Assembly: GCF_000186865.1 (NCBI RefSeq)
Contig: NW_008705567.1
Coordinates: 569,397-633,396, forward strand
Direction: 5' to 3'
DNA length: 64,000 bases
Source of the DNA: Aureococcus anophagefferens
Taxonomy: Eukaryota > Sar > Pelagophyceae > Pelagomonadales > Pelagomonadaceae
Of this stretch, positions 47,820 through 57,529 are shown in pieces (the first letter of the stretch is position 1; every line of letters begins with the position of its first letter). Below the pieces are notes generated by a model that was given only the letters and a program-made list of their open reading frames with translations, ran no database searches and was not told where the DNA came from. Made by a program: the position numbers and the translations under genes.

Positions 47820-50230
47820 TTACTTCTTCGGCGTGTCGACGACGACGCCGTTCATCATGAACCAGTAGTAGCCCTGGCAACAGAAGAGGAAGACGCAGAA
47901 GGGCACGAAGAAGACGCGGCAGACGATATCGCACTGGAGGCTCCGGGGCTCGTCGAAGAAGGCGCGGTTCCGGATGAAGAGCGCGTGCTTGTCGTAGGAG
48001 TGGAGGAAGCTGAAGAACTGGGCGAAGGTCAGCGTGTCCGTCTCCGGGTCCGCGTGCTCCCGGAGGTGGTACCTGTGTGCAAATCAACGAGTGGAACGCC
48101 CTGTCCAGCAAAAACTTCAAACCTCTCTATCTCGATCAAATGGAAGTCGATTTGGCTGATTTTTGGACGAATCGATTGCTCTCGTCGAGTTTTCGAAGCA
48201 CGGCGAAAGAGTCTGGTCCGAACCGTTATATTTCGCGCACATTGAAGTCGGGTTGAAGATTTGATTTGCACACGGGGTGGTACGCGCGGATCTCGAGGCC
48301 CGCGTGCGCCGCGGAGCAGAAGATGGAGTAGTGGCGCAGCGCCATGCGCATCTCGGCCTCGTCGATGACGCCGTCGCCGTTGCGGTCGTGGCGGTGGAAG
48401 ACCTCGGCGAGGATGTCGAGGGACACGATCGGCGGCGGCGGCAGCGCGGACGTCGACGCCGCGGCCGCGTCCGCGGCGTCGCGCGCGGCGTACTGCGCCT
48501 CGAGGGACTCGTCGATGAGGCCGCCGACGTGCTCGGCCCAGTGCTCGAGGGCCTCGCCCACGGGCCGCGCGGTCCGGTCGCCCCCGCGCTCGTTCCGCTC
48601 CGCGGCCTCGGCGCGCGCGCGGCCGCCGTCGCCCTTCGCCTCGCCGGCCTCGACCTCGGCGTCGTCGGGGAGCGCGCCCGGCGCGAGTGGGGCGTCCGGC
48701 GCCGGGACGAGGTGCGCGGACTTGGAGTTCTCCAGGGAGAGGAGCGTGTTCAGCGACGCGCGGTGCTTGCGGGTCGTGGACACGCGGGGCTTCGCGGCGC
48801 GGTCCCAGACGGACGCGCGCCGCGCCTTCGCCGCGTGCTCGCTGAGCCGCCGCTGGAAGGTGCGGATCCGCGACGCGCGCTGCGCGGCCCGCGGCGCGCG
48901 CCGCCGGAGCGCGGACTCGTCGATGGACTGGATGCGCACGAGGTGCAGGCGCCGCGCCGTGCCCGCGTGCTCGTGGCTCAGGAAGTACTGGACGAGGCCG
49001 TAGTGCAGCGTGCAGGCCCAGGTGATGTAGCTCGCCAGGTTCACGAAGCTGACGAGGTAGACCGAGTAGGACACGCGCTGGATCTTCTCGAAGACGTCGG
49101 AGCTCAGCGTGAGCATGATGAGCACGGGCACGACGGAGATGGCGACGCGCGCGGGCGCGACGTGGCGGTCGACGAAGAAGCCCGCGTACTGGATGAAGAG
49201 GAAGAGCACGCAGGGGATCATGACCGTCGACACGTAGTAGGCGCTCCGTCTATAGACCTCGACCTGGAGCGTGACCTCCATGAACTGGGACCCGCCGAGG
49301 TACATCACGAGCGTCTCCCAGCCGCGCCGCGGGCCGAGCTTCCACGTGTTCTGCACGTTGTACTTCGCATCGTCGATCTCCACGGGCCCGCCGGCCTGGG
49401 GCAGGAGCCGCAGCTGGACGGACGTCTCGTCGTTGATGTACATGCCGTAGACGATCTCGCACTTCTGGGTGTCGAAGGGCATCTTGGTCACCTGTGTGGA
49501 ATTCAACCACTGGTTTGGGTGGTCCTGACCAAACTTGAGAATTCTCTAGCTCGGTCAAATCGAAGTCGATTCGGCTGATTTTTGGACGAATCGATTGCTC
49601 TCGTCGAGTTCTCGAAGCACAGCCGAAGAGATTGCGTCGAAACGGTCGCATATGCTCACATTGAAGTCGGGTTGAAGATTTGAATTCCACACAGTTGGTC
49701 ACGTCGAGGCGGCAGGTGAGCTCGTCGTTGACGAGCCGGCTCTCGAAGACCGTGCCGTCCGGGTAGACCCAGATGCCCCCCGCGAGCTGGTGGCCGTCGA
49801 CCCACCGCGCCAGGTTCTTCACGTAGGGGATGGGGCGCCAGAGGTAGGTCCGCCACTCGTACGCGCCCAGGTAGACGTAGGCGACGTCGCACCCGGCGGG
49901 CACGTCGTAGGCGAGCCGCGGGTCGACCCACTGGGTCCGCTGGAAGTAGCGCGGGCTCCAGTTCGTGTTCGCCTCGTCGAGCGAGAAGCCGAGCAGGAGC
50001 GCGCCGACCTGCACGAGCTCCGGCGGCGCGTTCGGGCTGCCCGTCGTCGCCTCGAGCGGTCGGAGCGTCCGGTCGTAGCCCAACGCCTCCCAGGCGGCCT
50101 TGAGGCCCCCCGTGTCCAGGTTCGTCCGGTTGCCCACGGTGACGCCGCAGAGGGCGCCCGTGGGAGCCGCCGTCGGCGACGCCGCGGCGGCCGCGGCGAG
50201 GAGCGCGAGGCGGGAGGCGCCGGGCGCCAT
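47820..50230 (-). CDS. Cys-loop (pentameric ligand-gated) ion channel with EF-hand in the M3-M4 loop, three exons
   Basis: Exons 50230-49703, 49491-48284 and 48072-47820 join to 662 residues. After a signal peptide the ectodomain has the Cys-loop CRLDVTKMPFDTQKC (Cys173 and Cys187, 13 residues between). M1 is about 259-281 with the conserved Pro in MIPCVLF. M2 is about 287-306 beginning APARV, like the PAR signature of anion-selective receptors. M3 is about 318-346 and M4 about 628-652. In the long intracellular loop, 545-556 reads DRNGDGVIDEAE, a complete EF-hand calcium loop, followed by a degenerate second one at 587-598. Both introns are group B introners: one inside the Cys-loop codons, one between the EF-hands. 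Ligand unknown. Confidence 0.92.
48073..48275 (-). mobile_element. Introner element, group B (203 bp), intron 2 of the Cys-loop channel
   Basis: It has a perfect duplication GGTGGTAC (48065-48072 and 48276-48283). Ends are CTGTGTGCAAATC and GATTTGCACACGG. The intron is 48283 to 48073: donor GT (gtaccacc), acceptor CACAG. Joined codons read EIRA-YHLREHAD. Both ends carry the GCAAATC form of the terminal repeat. Confidence 0.93.
49492..49694 (-). mobile_element. Introner element, group B (203 bp), intron 1 of the Cys-loop channel
   Basis: It has a perfect duplication TTGGTCAC (49484-49491 and 49695-49702). A 15-bp perfect terminal inverted repeat CTGTGTGGAATTCAA is present. The intron is 49702 to 49492: donor GT (gtgaccaa), acceptor CACAG. 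Joined codons read CRLD-VTKMPFDTQKC, completing the Cys-loop. It is the best-preserved group B copy in the window. Confidence 0.95.
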
Positions 50231-50781
50231 GTTAAGCCTCGAGACTTCGCGCGGGCGCGCGCCGCCGCTTCACGTCGGACGGCGCGTCCACGCGAGCGGT
50301 CGCACCGCGCGGGAGAGACGCGACCCGGATCCCGCGGCGGAGCTAGAGGGATGGCAGCATCGGGCTGCCCATTATTAGACTCGTGCAACCCGTTACAGCT
50401 AGTTAGCAATAACGCGATAACACCCTAGCTAGCCAATCAAATAACACTAATAACACCCTGCCGATGGCAGCCACTCGATTTTTCAAAATCAATAACACCC
50501 TGGCGAAAATTCTCGATAACACCCATAACACCCAGCCACCCGATCCTTAAAAAGCCAATAACGACCTAACGCCCGTTAGCGGGCGACCGTCCGAGGCCAA
50601 TAACGCCCTAACGGACTAACGGGTTGCACGAGCCGACATTATCTGCGGGGGAAGCTTGGCCTGATCGGGCTGCCCTGCTCTCCTTGAAGACTTGCTTGAA
50701 GATATTGTGGCATTTCCCGGCGCGCGGCATGTTCTCGAAGCTATAGCTGAAAACCCAAGCAATTGCAGCCACGCTTCCACG
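50231..50781. other. AT-richer head-to-head intergenic region with short repeats
   Basis: 551 bp between the starts of the channel and beta-propeller genes. It contains a 16-bp perfect inverted repeat ctcgtgcaacccgtta (50380-50395 with 50617-50632), five exact copies of ataacaccc between 50417 and 50533, and a 12-bp direct repeat atcgggctgccc (50359-50370 and 50664-50675). The inverted-repeat-bounded 253 bp may be a MITE-like insertion, but no adjacent target duplication is seen. Confidence 0.55.
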
Positions 50782-53583
50782 ATGCAGGCCGTCGTCGTGA
50801 CGGACGAGGCGGCGGATCCCGAGGCCGCGGCCGCGAAAGTGCTCCCGCCGAAAGCGCACAAGACGAGCCTCTGGCGCTGGTGCGCCCTCGCGCTCGTCGT
50901 CGCCGGCGGCGTCGTCGCCGTGGGCCTCGTCGTCGGCGACCCCCGCGCGCGCGGCGGCGGCGACGACGACGACGGCGGCGGCGACGCCGAGGCCTACGTC
51001 ACGGGCGACATGACCGTCGAGGGCATGACGCTCGAGGACGCGCGGGCCAACGAGGCCGTCTTCGTCGCCGCCGTCGCGGACCTCGCGGACGTCCAGGAGG
51101 AGTACGTGGAAGTGGCGATCTCGGCCGCGCGCCGCCGCCGCCTCACGGACGCGGTCACGGTGGACTACGCGATCGCGATGCCGACGACGGACATGGCCGA
51201 CGACCTCGCCGCGGCCATGTCGTCGCTGACCACGAGCGACGTCGACGCGGCCCTCGCCGCCTCGGCGTCGGACGCCGGCGCGTCGTCGACCTTCGCGGCC
51301 GTCGCGTGCTCGGACCTCTCGGAGCCCGAGTCGGCCGCCGCCGCCGACGGCGGCGGCGACGCCGCCGCCGCCGACGACGCCGTCGCGGCGCTCGACGCGC
51401 AGGCGGCGACGTTCACCGCGACGATCGCCGTCGAGCGCTTCGGCGGCTGCGACGCGCTCCTCGAGTCCAAGGACGCGTCGCGCGCCTCGAGCTGGTGCCC
51501 CGTGCCCGCGGCCGTCGACGAGAACGCGCCGCGCGCGATCCGGCGCGTGCGCGGCGGCACGTGCGGCTGGCGGGGCTACCCGGTCATGTTCGGCGCGCCC
51601 GAGCTGCTGCGGAGCGCGGAGGACGGGGCCGCGGCGGACGCGAGCGCCGGCGGCGCCGCGGACGACGGCTTCGCGGACGCGAGCGCCGGCGAAGCCTTTA
51701 GCGGCACGAACGCGCAGGAGGAGGGCGTCGACGAGGCGGACACGGTCAAGGCGACGGCCGAGGGCTACGTCTTCGTCGTCGGCGAGGTCCGCGGCGGCGA
51801 GGTCGACTCCGGCGGCGCCTACGAGGACTGCCTCCACCGCCTGAGCGTCGTCCGGGACGACGGCGACGGCGTCGAGCTCGTCGCGTTCGTCGACCTCGGC
51901 CCGCTCGTGACGACGCCCGAGGCCATGTTCGTCCACGGCGACGTCCTGCTGCTCTACGGGTCCGCGGAGCTCGACTACGAGGACGAGGACGAGGAAGACG
52001 ACGCGCCCTACTGGTGCCGCGGCGGCTCCGAGGCCGCGACCGTCGCGCTCGCGTTCGACGTCTCGGACCGCGAGCACCCCGTCCTCCTCCGGCGCCAGAT
52101 CTTCGAGGGCCGCTACGTGACCGCGCGCAAGGTCGGCGACTTCGCGTACCTCGTCGCGTCCAAGTCGGCCTGGTACGCGGCGCCGCGCGCGTCCGTGCCG
52201 TTTTACCGCGACGAGACCTTCGACGACGGCTTCGCGATCGACGTCGACGACGGCGGATCCTACGCCGAGGCCGCGGGCGCCGCGGGCGACGCCGTCGCGG
52301 TCTGCGCCTGCGGCGACGTCCAGTACGTCACGGCCGTCGAGACGGCGCTCGACGACTTCACGGTCGTCGTCGCCGTCGACGTCTCGGACGTCGCCGCGGC
52401 CAAGGCGGCGCCCTCGACCAAGACCGTGCTCGCGAACCGCGCGGCGGACAGCGCCGTCTACTGCAGCAAGGAGAACCTGTATCTGGCCCAGACGGAGTGG
52501 GCCGAGGGCGACGGCGAGACCTACTACCGGACGGCGATCGTGCGCCTCGCGCTCGACGGCGCGGACGTCGCCTACGCGGCGTCCTACGCGGCGCCGGGCA
52601 CGCTTTTGAACCAGTTTAGCCTCAGCGAGTCGGCCCTGGACGGCACGCTCCGCGTCGCGACGACGTCGCGCGAGGGCTCGTGGGCCGACACGTACAACAA
52701 CGTCTACGTCTTCGACGAAAGCGGCGCGCGGCTCGGCGCGGTCGTCGGTTTAGCCCCCGGCGAGTCCATCAAGTCCGCGCGGTTCACGGCGACGCGGGGC
52801 TACCTCGTGACCTTCGTACAGACGGACCCGCTCTTCACGATCTCGCTCGACGACCCGGCGAACCCCTACGTCATGGGCGAGCTGAAGATCCCGGGCTACA
52901 GCGCCTACCTCCATCCCATCAACGCGTCCCACATGCTCGGCGTCGGCCGCGCGGCCGACGAGAAGACGGGCGTCGAGCGCGGGCTCCAGTTCTCGCTCTT
53001 CGACGTCTCCGACGAGCTGAACCCGCGGCAGGTCGCGGTCGTCGAGGTCGGCGACCGCGGCTCGGCGTCCGAGGCGCTCAACGACCACAAGGCCTTCCAG
53101 TTCTGGTCCGCGGGGGACCTGCGGGCCGCCGGGCTCGACCGGTCGACGGGCGTCTTCGCCTTGCCCGCGTCGCTCGCGAGCCTCTCCGCGCGGCTCGAGC
53201 TCGCGGACGACGACTGGACGGCGACGAGCCAGTGGACGTCGGGGCTCACCTACTTCCAGGGCCTCGCGCTCTACGACGAGATGCTCCGGCCCGTCGCGAA
53301 CGTGTCGCACCACGAGCCGGGCTTCTTCGACCCCGTCTACGACGACGCCTACGACTACTGGCGCACCTACCGCAACTCCCACGACTCGGGCGCGCACGTG
53401 ACGCGGTCCCTCCGCCGCGGCGCGGACATCTTCTCCTTCTCCGACAACCACGTCCGCAAGACGACGCTCGACGGCGCGCTCGTCGGCGAGGCGTTCCTCG
53501 CCGCGGACTTCGCCACGGACGACGCCGACCGCTACTCCTACGGCGGCTGGTACTACGGCGGGGGGCACGGCTGGTACTTTTAG
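50782..53583 (+). CDS. Membrane-anchored beta-propeller protein (prokaryote-type Beta_propel family)
   Basis: The product has 933 residues. A single hydrophobic anchor is near the N-terminus (LWRWCALALVVAGGVVAVGL, about 31-53), giving a type II orientation. GTNAQEEGVDEADTVKATAE and later LVTFVQTDPLFTISLDDPAN followed by GYSAYLHPINASHMLGVGR match the Beta_propel family (distant WD40 relatives) found mostly in bacteria and archaea. The extracellular N-terminal 250 residues are Asp/Ala-rich. Role unknown; probably a surface or periplasm-like binding scaffold. No intron. Its stop is 8 bp from that of the ankyrin gene. Confidence 0.85.
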   Translation: MQAVVVTDEAADPEAAAAKVLPPKAHKTSLWRWCALALVVAGGVVAVGLVVGDPRARGGGDDDDGGGDAEAYVTGDMTVEGMTLEDARANEAVFVAAVADLADVQEEYVEVAISAARRRRLTDAVTVDYAIAMPTTDMADDLAAAMSSLTTSDVDAALAASASDAGASSTFAAVACSDLSEPESAAAADGGGDAAAADDAVAALDAQAATFTATIAVERFGGCDALLESKDASRASSWCPVPAAVDENAPRAIRRVRGGTCGWRGYPVMFGAPELLRSAEDGAAADASAGGAADDGFADASAGEAFSGTNAQEEGVDEADTVKATAEGYVFVVGEVRGGEVDSGGAYEDCLHRLSVVRDDGDGVELVAFVDLGPLVTTPEAMFVHGDVLLLYGSAELDYEDEDEEDDAPYWCRGGSEAATVALAFDVSDREHPVLLRRQIFEGRYVTARKVGDFAYLVASKSAWYAAPRASVPFYRDETFDDGFAIDVDDGGSYAEAAGAAGDAVAVCACGDVQYVTAVETALDDFTVVVAVDVSDVAAAKAAPSTKTVLANRAADSAVYCSKENLYLAQTEWAEGDGETYYRTAIVRLALDGADVAYAASYAAPGTLLNQFSLSESALDGTLRVATTSREGSWADTYNNVYVFDESGARLGAVVGLAPGESIKSARFTATRGYLVTFVQTDPLFTISLDDPANPYVMGELKIPGYSAYLHPINASHMLGVGRAADEKTGVERGLQFSLFDVSDELNPRQVAVVEVGDRGSASEALNDHKAFQFWSAGDLRAAGLDRSTGVFALPASLASLSARLELADDDWTATSQWTSGLTYFQGLALYDEMLRPVANVSHHEPGFFDPVYDDAYDYWRTYRNSHDSGAHVTRSLRRGADIFSFSDNHVRKTTLDGALVGEAFLAADFATDDADRYSYGGWYYGGGHGWYF

Positions 53584-53591
53584 CTCTGTTC

Positions 53592-54299
53592 TTAGTCGTC
53601 GCGCTCGCTGCGCCAGAAGGCGAGGACAAGGGAGAAGACGTCGTCGGGCGTCTTCAGGAAGAGCCGCTCGTGCGCGCGGACGCTCGACGACGGCGCCGCG
53701 CGGCCGCGCTCGCGGAGGGCCGGGAGCCGCTGGCGGAGGGCGAGGAGCTCCTTGCGCGGCGCGTTGACGTAGGGGAGCCAGCCGCCCGCGGCGCGGACGG
53801 CGGCGAGGAAGTCGGCCAGGGCCGTGTGGCCGCGGTATCGCGCGAGGGTCTCGGGGTCACCGGCGTGATAGACCTCGCGCGCGTCGAGCGACGCACCGCG
53901 ACTCAGGAACAGTCTGCACATCGTGGTGTGATTGTCCATGGCTGCGAAGTGGAGCGCGGTCCGACCATTCCAATTTCGATCTTCTACTCGCGCGCCCGCG
54001 TCGAGCAGCAGGACTGCTGCGTCGCGTTGGCCCAAATCAGCGGCGATGTGCAGCGGTGTCCAGCTAATGTATGGCCGACCCAAGTGGACGTCGGCACCGC
54101 GTTCAAGAAGATGTTTTATGGCCGTGCACCAGCCTCGACGAGCTGCACAAAACAGGCGCGTCTGTCCAATCGGTGTATCCTCGATGCGCACGCCACCACT
54201 TCCGTCGCGTGTCACCATAACGAGCGCATCAAGATCGCCGCCCGACGCGTGATAGCGGACAATCTGGTCGATGAACGAGCGCTCCTCAGAGCTGACCAT
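53592..54299 (-). CDS. Ankyrin-repeat protein
   Basis: From ATG 54299 (MVSSEERSFIDQIVRYHA) the product has 235 residues with about four ankyrin repeats (GQTRLFCAARRGWCTAIKHL, SWTPLHIAADLGQRDAAVLL, GRTALHFAAMDNHTTMCRLF, GHTALADFLAAV). A conserved-looking end follows (FLKTPDDVFSLVLAFWRS). The N-terminal half (53870-54299) is much less GC-rich than the C-terminal half. Likely a protein-binding adaptor; partner unknown. An open frame extends upstream to 54992 but crosses the start region of the cellulase gene. Confidence 0.8.
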   Translation of the reverse strand: MVSSEERSFIDQIVRYHASGGDLDALVMVTRDGSGGVRIEDTPIGQTRLFCAARRGWCTAIKHLLERGADVHLGRPYISWTPLHIAADLGQRDAAVLLLDAGARVEDRNWNGRTALHFAAMDNHTTMCRLFLSRGASLDAREVYHAGDPETLARYRGHTALADFLAAVRAAGGWLPYVNAPRKELLALRQRLPALRERGRAAPSSSVRAHERLFLKTPDDVFSLVLAFWRSERDD

Positions 54300-54404
54300 C
54301 TCGTCTCGACGACCCGGGGCTGCTGGCCAAAAGTGAAGGGAACCTTTGGCATACCTAGGTAAAGCAAAAGGTAACTGTCGGAAGCTCAGCCCATTGGCCT
54401 CACG

Positions 54405-56011
54405 ATGGTCCTCGTGCGGTTGCTGGCGCTGGCGGCGGGCGCGTCGGCGCTCGCGGCCCGCAACGTCAAGGTCGACGGCCAGAAGTTCGTCGTCGCCGCG
54501 ACGGGCGAGGAGATCGTGCTCTCCGGCCCCAACGTCGTCGTCAAGGGCCCGCCCTGGCTGCCCTCCGTGGCCGGGGACGCCGTCTGCCGCGACAGCGTCA
54601 ACGACACGTGCGCGCGCCGCCCGCGCCGGAACACGCGAAAAGAAAGCACCCTTGAGCGCGCCGCCGCCGCAGGCCGCGGCGGGCACCTGCGAGAGCTGCA
54701 CGACGTTCAACCAGGCCGACGTCGACAACGTCTTCGCGAACGGCTGGAACGCGATCCGCCTCTCCGTCGTCTGGGCCGGCGCGGCGGCGGCGCCGGAGAG
54801 CTCCGCCGAAACCGTCGAACGATGCCCTTGAACCACAGGCGCGCAGCCGGCGGACGGCGACGCGCTCGACGCGGACTTCCTCGAGCGGCTCCACGCGATC
54901 CTCAACCTCACGGACGCCAACGGCCTCCACGTCCTCCTCGACAACCACGGCGACATGGTCGGCACGGCGGGCTGCGGCAACGGCATGCCCATGTGGTTCC
55001 AGCAGGAGGCGCCGGCCCGCGCCGGGCGACGATCGTCGTCCGACGCGTCGACGCCGCGCCCCCCCGCGCGCGCAGGCCGCGCCGGACAAGATCGGCAAGC
55101 CCCTCGAGACGGACTTCCCCTACTCCTGGGTCGACGGCCTCGACATCTCCGACCAGGACGGCTACAAGACCTGCGGCGACGACGAGGCCAAGTGGGCGGA
55201 GTTCGCGGGCGACCCGCTCTACAACCTCAAGAACCCGCGCGGCGCCGCGCGGGACGCGACCTTTGCGCGCGCGCGCGCCGCTCCGGAGACGGGGTGTACG
55301 CGTCGCGCGCGGGGACAAACGCCGCCCCTCGCCAGGTGCTGCCAGGCCATGAACGCGGGCGGGAACCCCGGCTACCTCGGCTACACGACGATCCAGGTCG
55401 ACTCCATGGCCTACGCGCTCGAGGAGGGCGCGGGCCGCGACAAGTTCGCCAAGTTCTGGGGCCTCGTCGCGGCCGCCGCCGCGGACCACCCGTCCGCGTT
55501 CGGCGCGGAGCTGATGAACGAGCCCATGTCGATCCACCGCCGCGACATGTTCAACGCGTGGAAGGCCGCCGCCGAGGCGATCCACGCCGCCGTGCCCGAC
55601 ATGGCCGTCGCGCTCGCCGACGTCGGCGAGGCCGCGATCCTGCCGGACTGGATCGACAAGTACGTCACCGCGGGCCTCGACATCGACAGCGACACGACGG
55701 ACTGGATCAAGGCGTCGGGCTACCTCTTCTACGCCTTCCACTGGTACGCGACGCCGAGCGACATGCACGACGCCGTCGACCGCGTCAACGACATCCGGAC
55801 CGACTGGGACGTGCCCGTCTTCTCGACGGAGAGCGGCAAGAACTGCGACTACCGCGACCTCCTCCGGAACAACTCCATCTCCTGGACCTACTGGCACTAC
55901 TCCGATTATTGCAACACGGGCGCCGACTTTGGCAACCGGCCCGTCAACGAGACCTTCGGCGCCTGCATCCTCGGCTGGGGCTCCGGCGACCCCGGGCCCG
56001 TCTGCCCCTGA
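54405..56011 (+). CDS. GH5-type cellulase/endoglucanase, five exons
   Basis: Proposed exons 54405-54611, 54673-54778, 54839-55014, 55076-55236 and 55336-56011 give 441 residues in one frame. A signal peptide (MVLVRLLALAAGASALA) is followed by a secreted glycosidase: GWNAIRLSVVWAGA, LLDNHGDMVG, the acid/base Glu in GAELMNEP (about 278) and the nucleophile Glu in VPVFSTESGK (about 385). GH5 enzymes cut beta-1,4-glucans. Introns are short (61, 60, 61 and 99 bp), all with GC donors and AG acceptors and none with introner sequence. The last junction could use an AG 10 bp further on. The protein ends soon after the barrel, with no carbohydrate-binding module. Confidence 0.82.
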
Positions 56012-56067
56012 CGAGGGGCGCGTGTATCGCCCGCCCGCGCGGCGTCCTAATCACGCACGTGGACCTC

Positions 56068-57431
56068 TCAAAAGAGCGGCCGGATCGCGGGTTTTGCGGC
56101 GGCGAGGACGGCGCCGTCCGCCGGGTAGACGACGCGGACCACGCAGGCACCGGTGGGGACGCCGCTCACGTCGATCTCGTTCGCGCCGGGCCGCCGCGTC
56201 GGCGCCGTCGTCAGGCGGACCGCGTAGCGCCCCGCGCCGTCCGCGGCGAGCGTCTCGTCGTCGAGGTACTCGGGCAGCGGAAGCGCGTCGAAGCCGTAGC
56301 AGGTCACGGACGTGTAGCGGAAGACGGGCGCGCCGCGGCCGTCGAGCCAGGCGAGGCGGCCCGAGACCTCGACGTCGCCGCGCGTCGCGTCGTAGAGCAT
56401 CGTGAAGTACCTGCGCGCGCGCGCGCGTCGGGGCCCGAAGAACAACGACTTTCGGGGGCGCCGCCGCGCGACGCGTGCCTGCTGCTGCCGCCGAGCGACG
56501 CGCGCGCCGCGGGGAGCGCGACGGTCTCGTTGGGCACCATGGACCGCTCGCCGTAGAGGCGCCGCCTTGTGCGCGCGGCGACGCGGCCCAGGAGCGCGCG
56601 CCGGAGCGCGGCCGCGGCGCCCGCCGCGAGCGCGAGCTCCGGCGCCGTCGCGACCAAAGACAGCGCGCAGTTGGCCCGGACCACCGCCGCGAGGCGCGCC
56701 GCGGGGCCGCCGCGCGCCGCCGCGCAGGGCCCGCCGACGCGCGTTTCGGCCCGCGCGGGCCAGGCCGCGCCGGACGCGTCGAGGAGCGTCGGCGCGGCCC
56801 ACGCCCGGCCCGGGCGCACGCGGAACGCGCGCATGACGAGGAGCTTGACGCGCGTCGCCGCGCCGGAGTCGATCCAGCGGGCGCCGTTCGTCGGTTTGTC
56901 GCCGGAAATGACGAGGGTGAATTTTCCGTCGCCGTCGAGCTCGAACTCGCGGTCGCAGATTATCGATTCCGCGCTCACGCCGTCGTCGCCCTTGGCCTTG
57001 TCGAAGAAGCACTGGATGCTCCAGTAGACGCACTCGGGCGGCACGCCGCGCACCGTCGCGGGCAGCGGCAGCGACGCCACGATCGCGTTGTGGTCGTTGA
57101 GCTCCGGGAACGGGCCGACGAGCGCGACCGTCGCGTCGTCCGCGGCCGTGGCGTTTCCTGGGATATTTGAGATCCAGTTCGGCAGCGGCAGGAAGGACGC
57201 GAGGCGCGAGTAGCGCCGGGCCAGGGCCGCGCAGCGGAATCGGAGCCGCGACAGGAGGACGAGGTCGACGAGGTCGCTGTGGAGCGCGAAGTCGAGCAGG
57301 GCGCAGGCGGCGACGACGGCCAGGGCCGGGCGCGCGGACCGGGGCACGCCGTTGAGGCGCAGCGAATGCGGGATGCGTCCGATGCCCAGCGGGAAGCGCA
57401 ACGAGGCGAAGAGCGCGTCGCGGAGTGCCAT
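56068..57431 (-). CDS. DUF1214-like protein, two exons
   Basis: Proposed exons 57431-56479 and 56410-56068 join to 431 residues. CVYWSIQCFFDK ... CDREFELDGDGKFTLVISGD then ARWIDSGAATRVKLLVMRAF resembles the beta-sandwich core of DUF1214 proteins. The 68-bp intron (GC donor, CGCAG acceptor) restores LGGSSR-YFTMLYDATRGD. A hydrophobic stretch near the N-terminus (ALAVVAACALLDFALHS) may be an anchor. Function unknown. The start (57431) is 98 bp from that of the next gene on the other strand; ATG 57509 is an alternative. Confidence 0.65.
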
Positions 57432-57529
57432 ACTCGCGAAGATCCGCGGGCTGCCCCGCCGCTTGAGGCTCATGCTGCCGATGTCAAGGCTAGCGCTCAT
57501 GCTGCCCAATTCTCGCGAATCCTCTCGCG

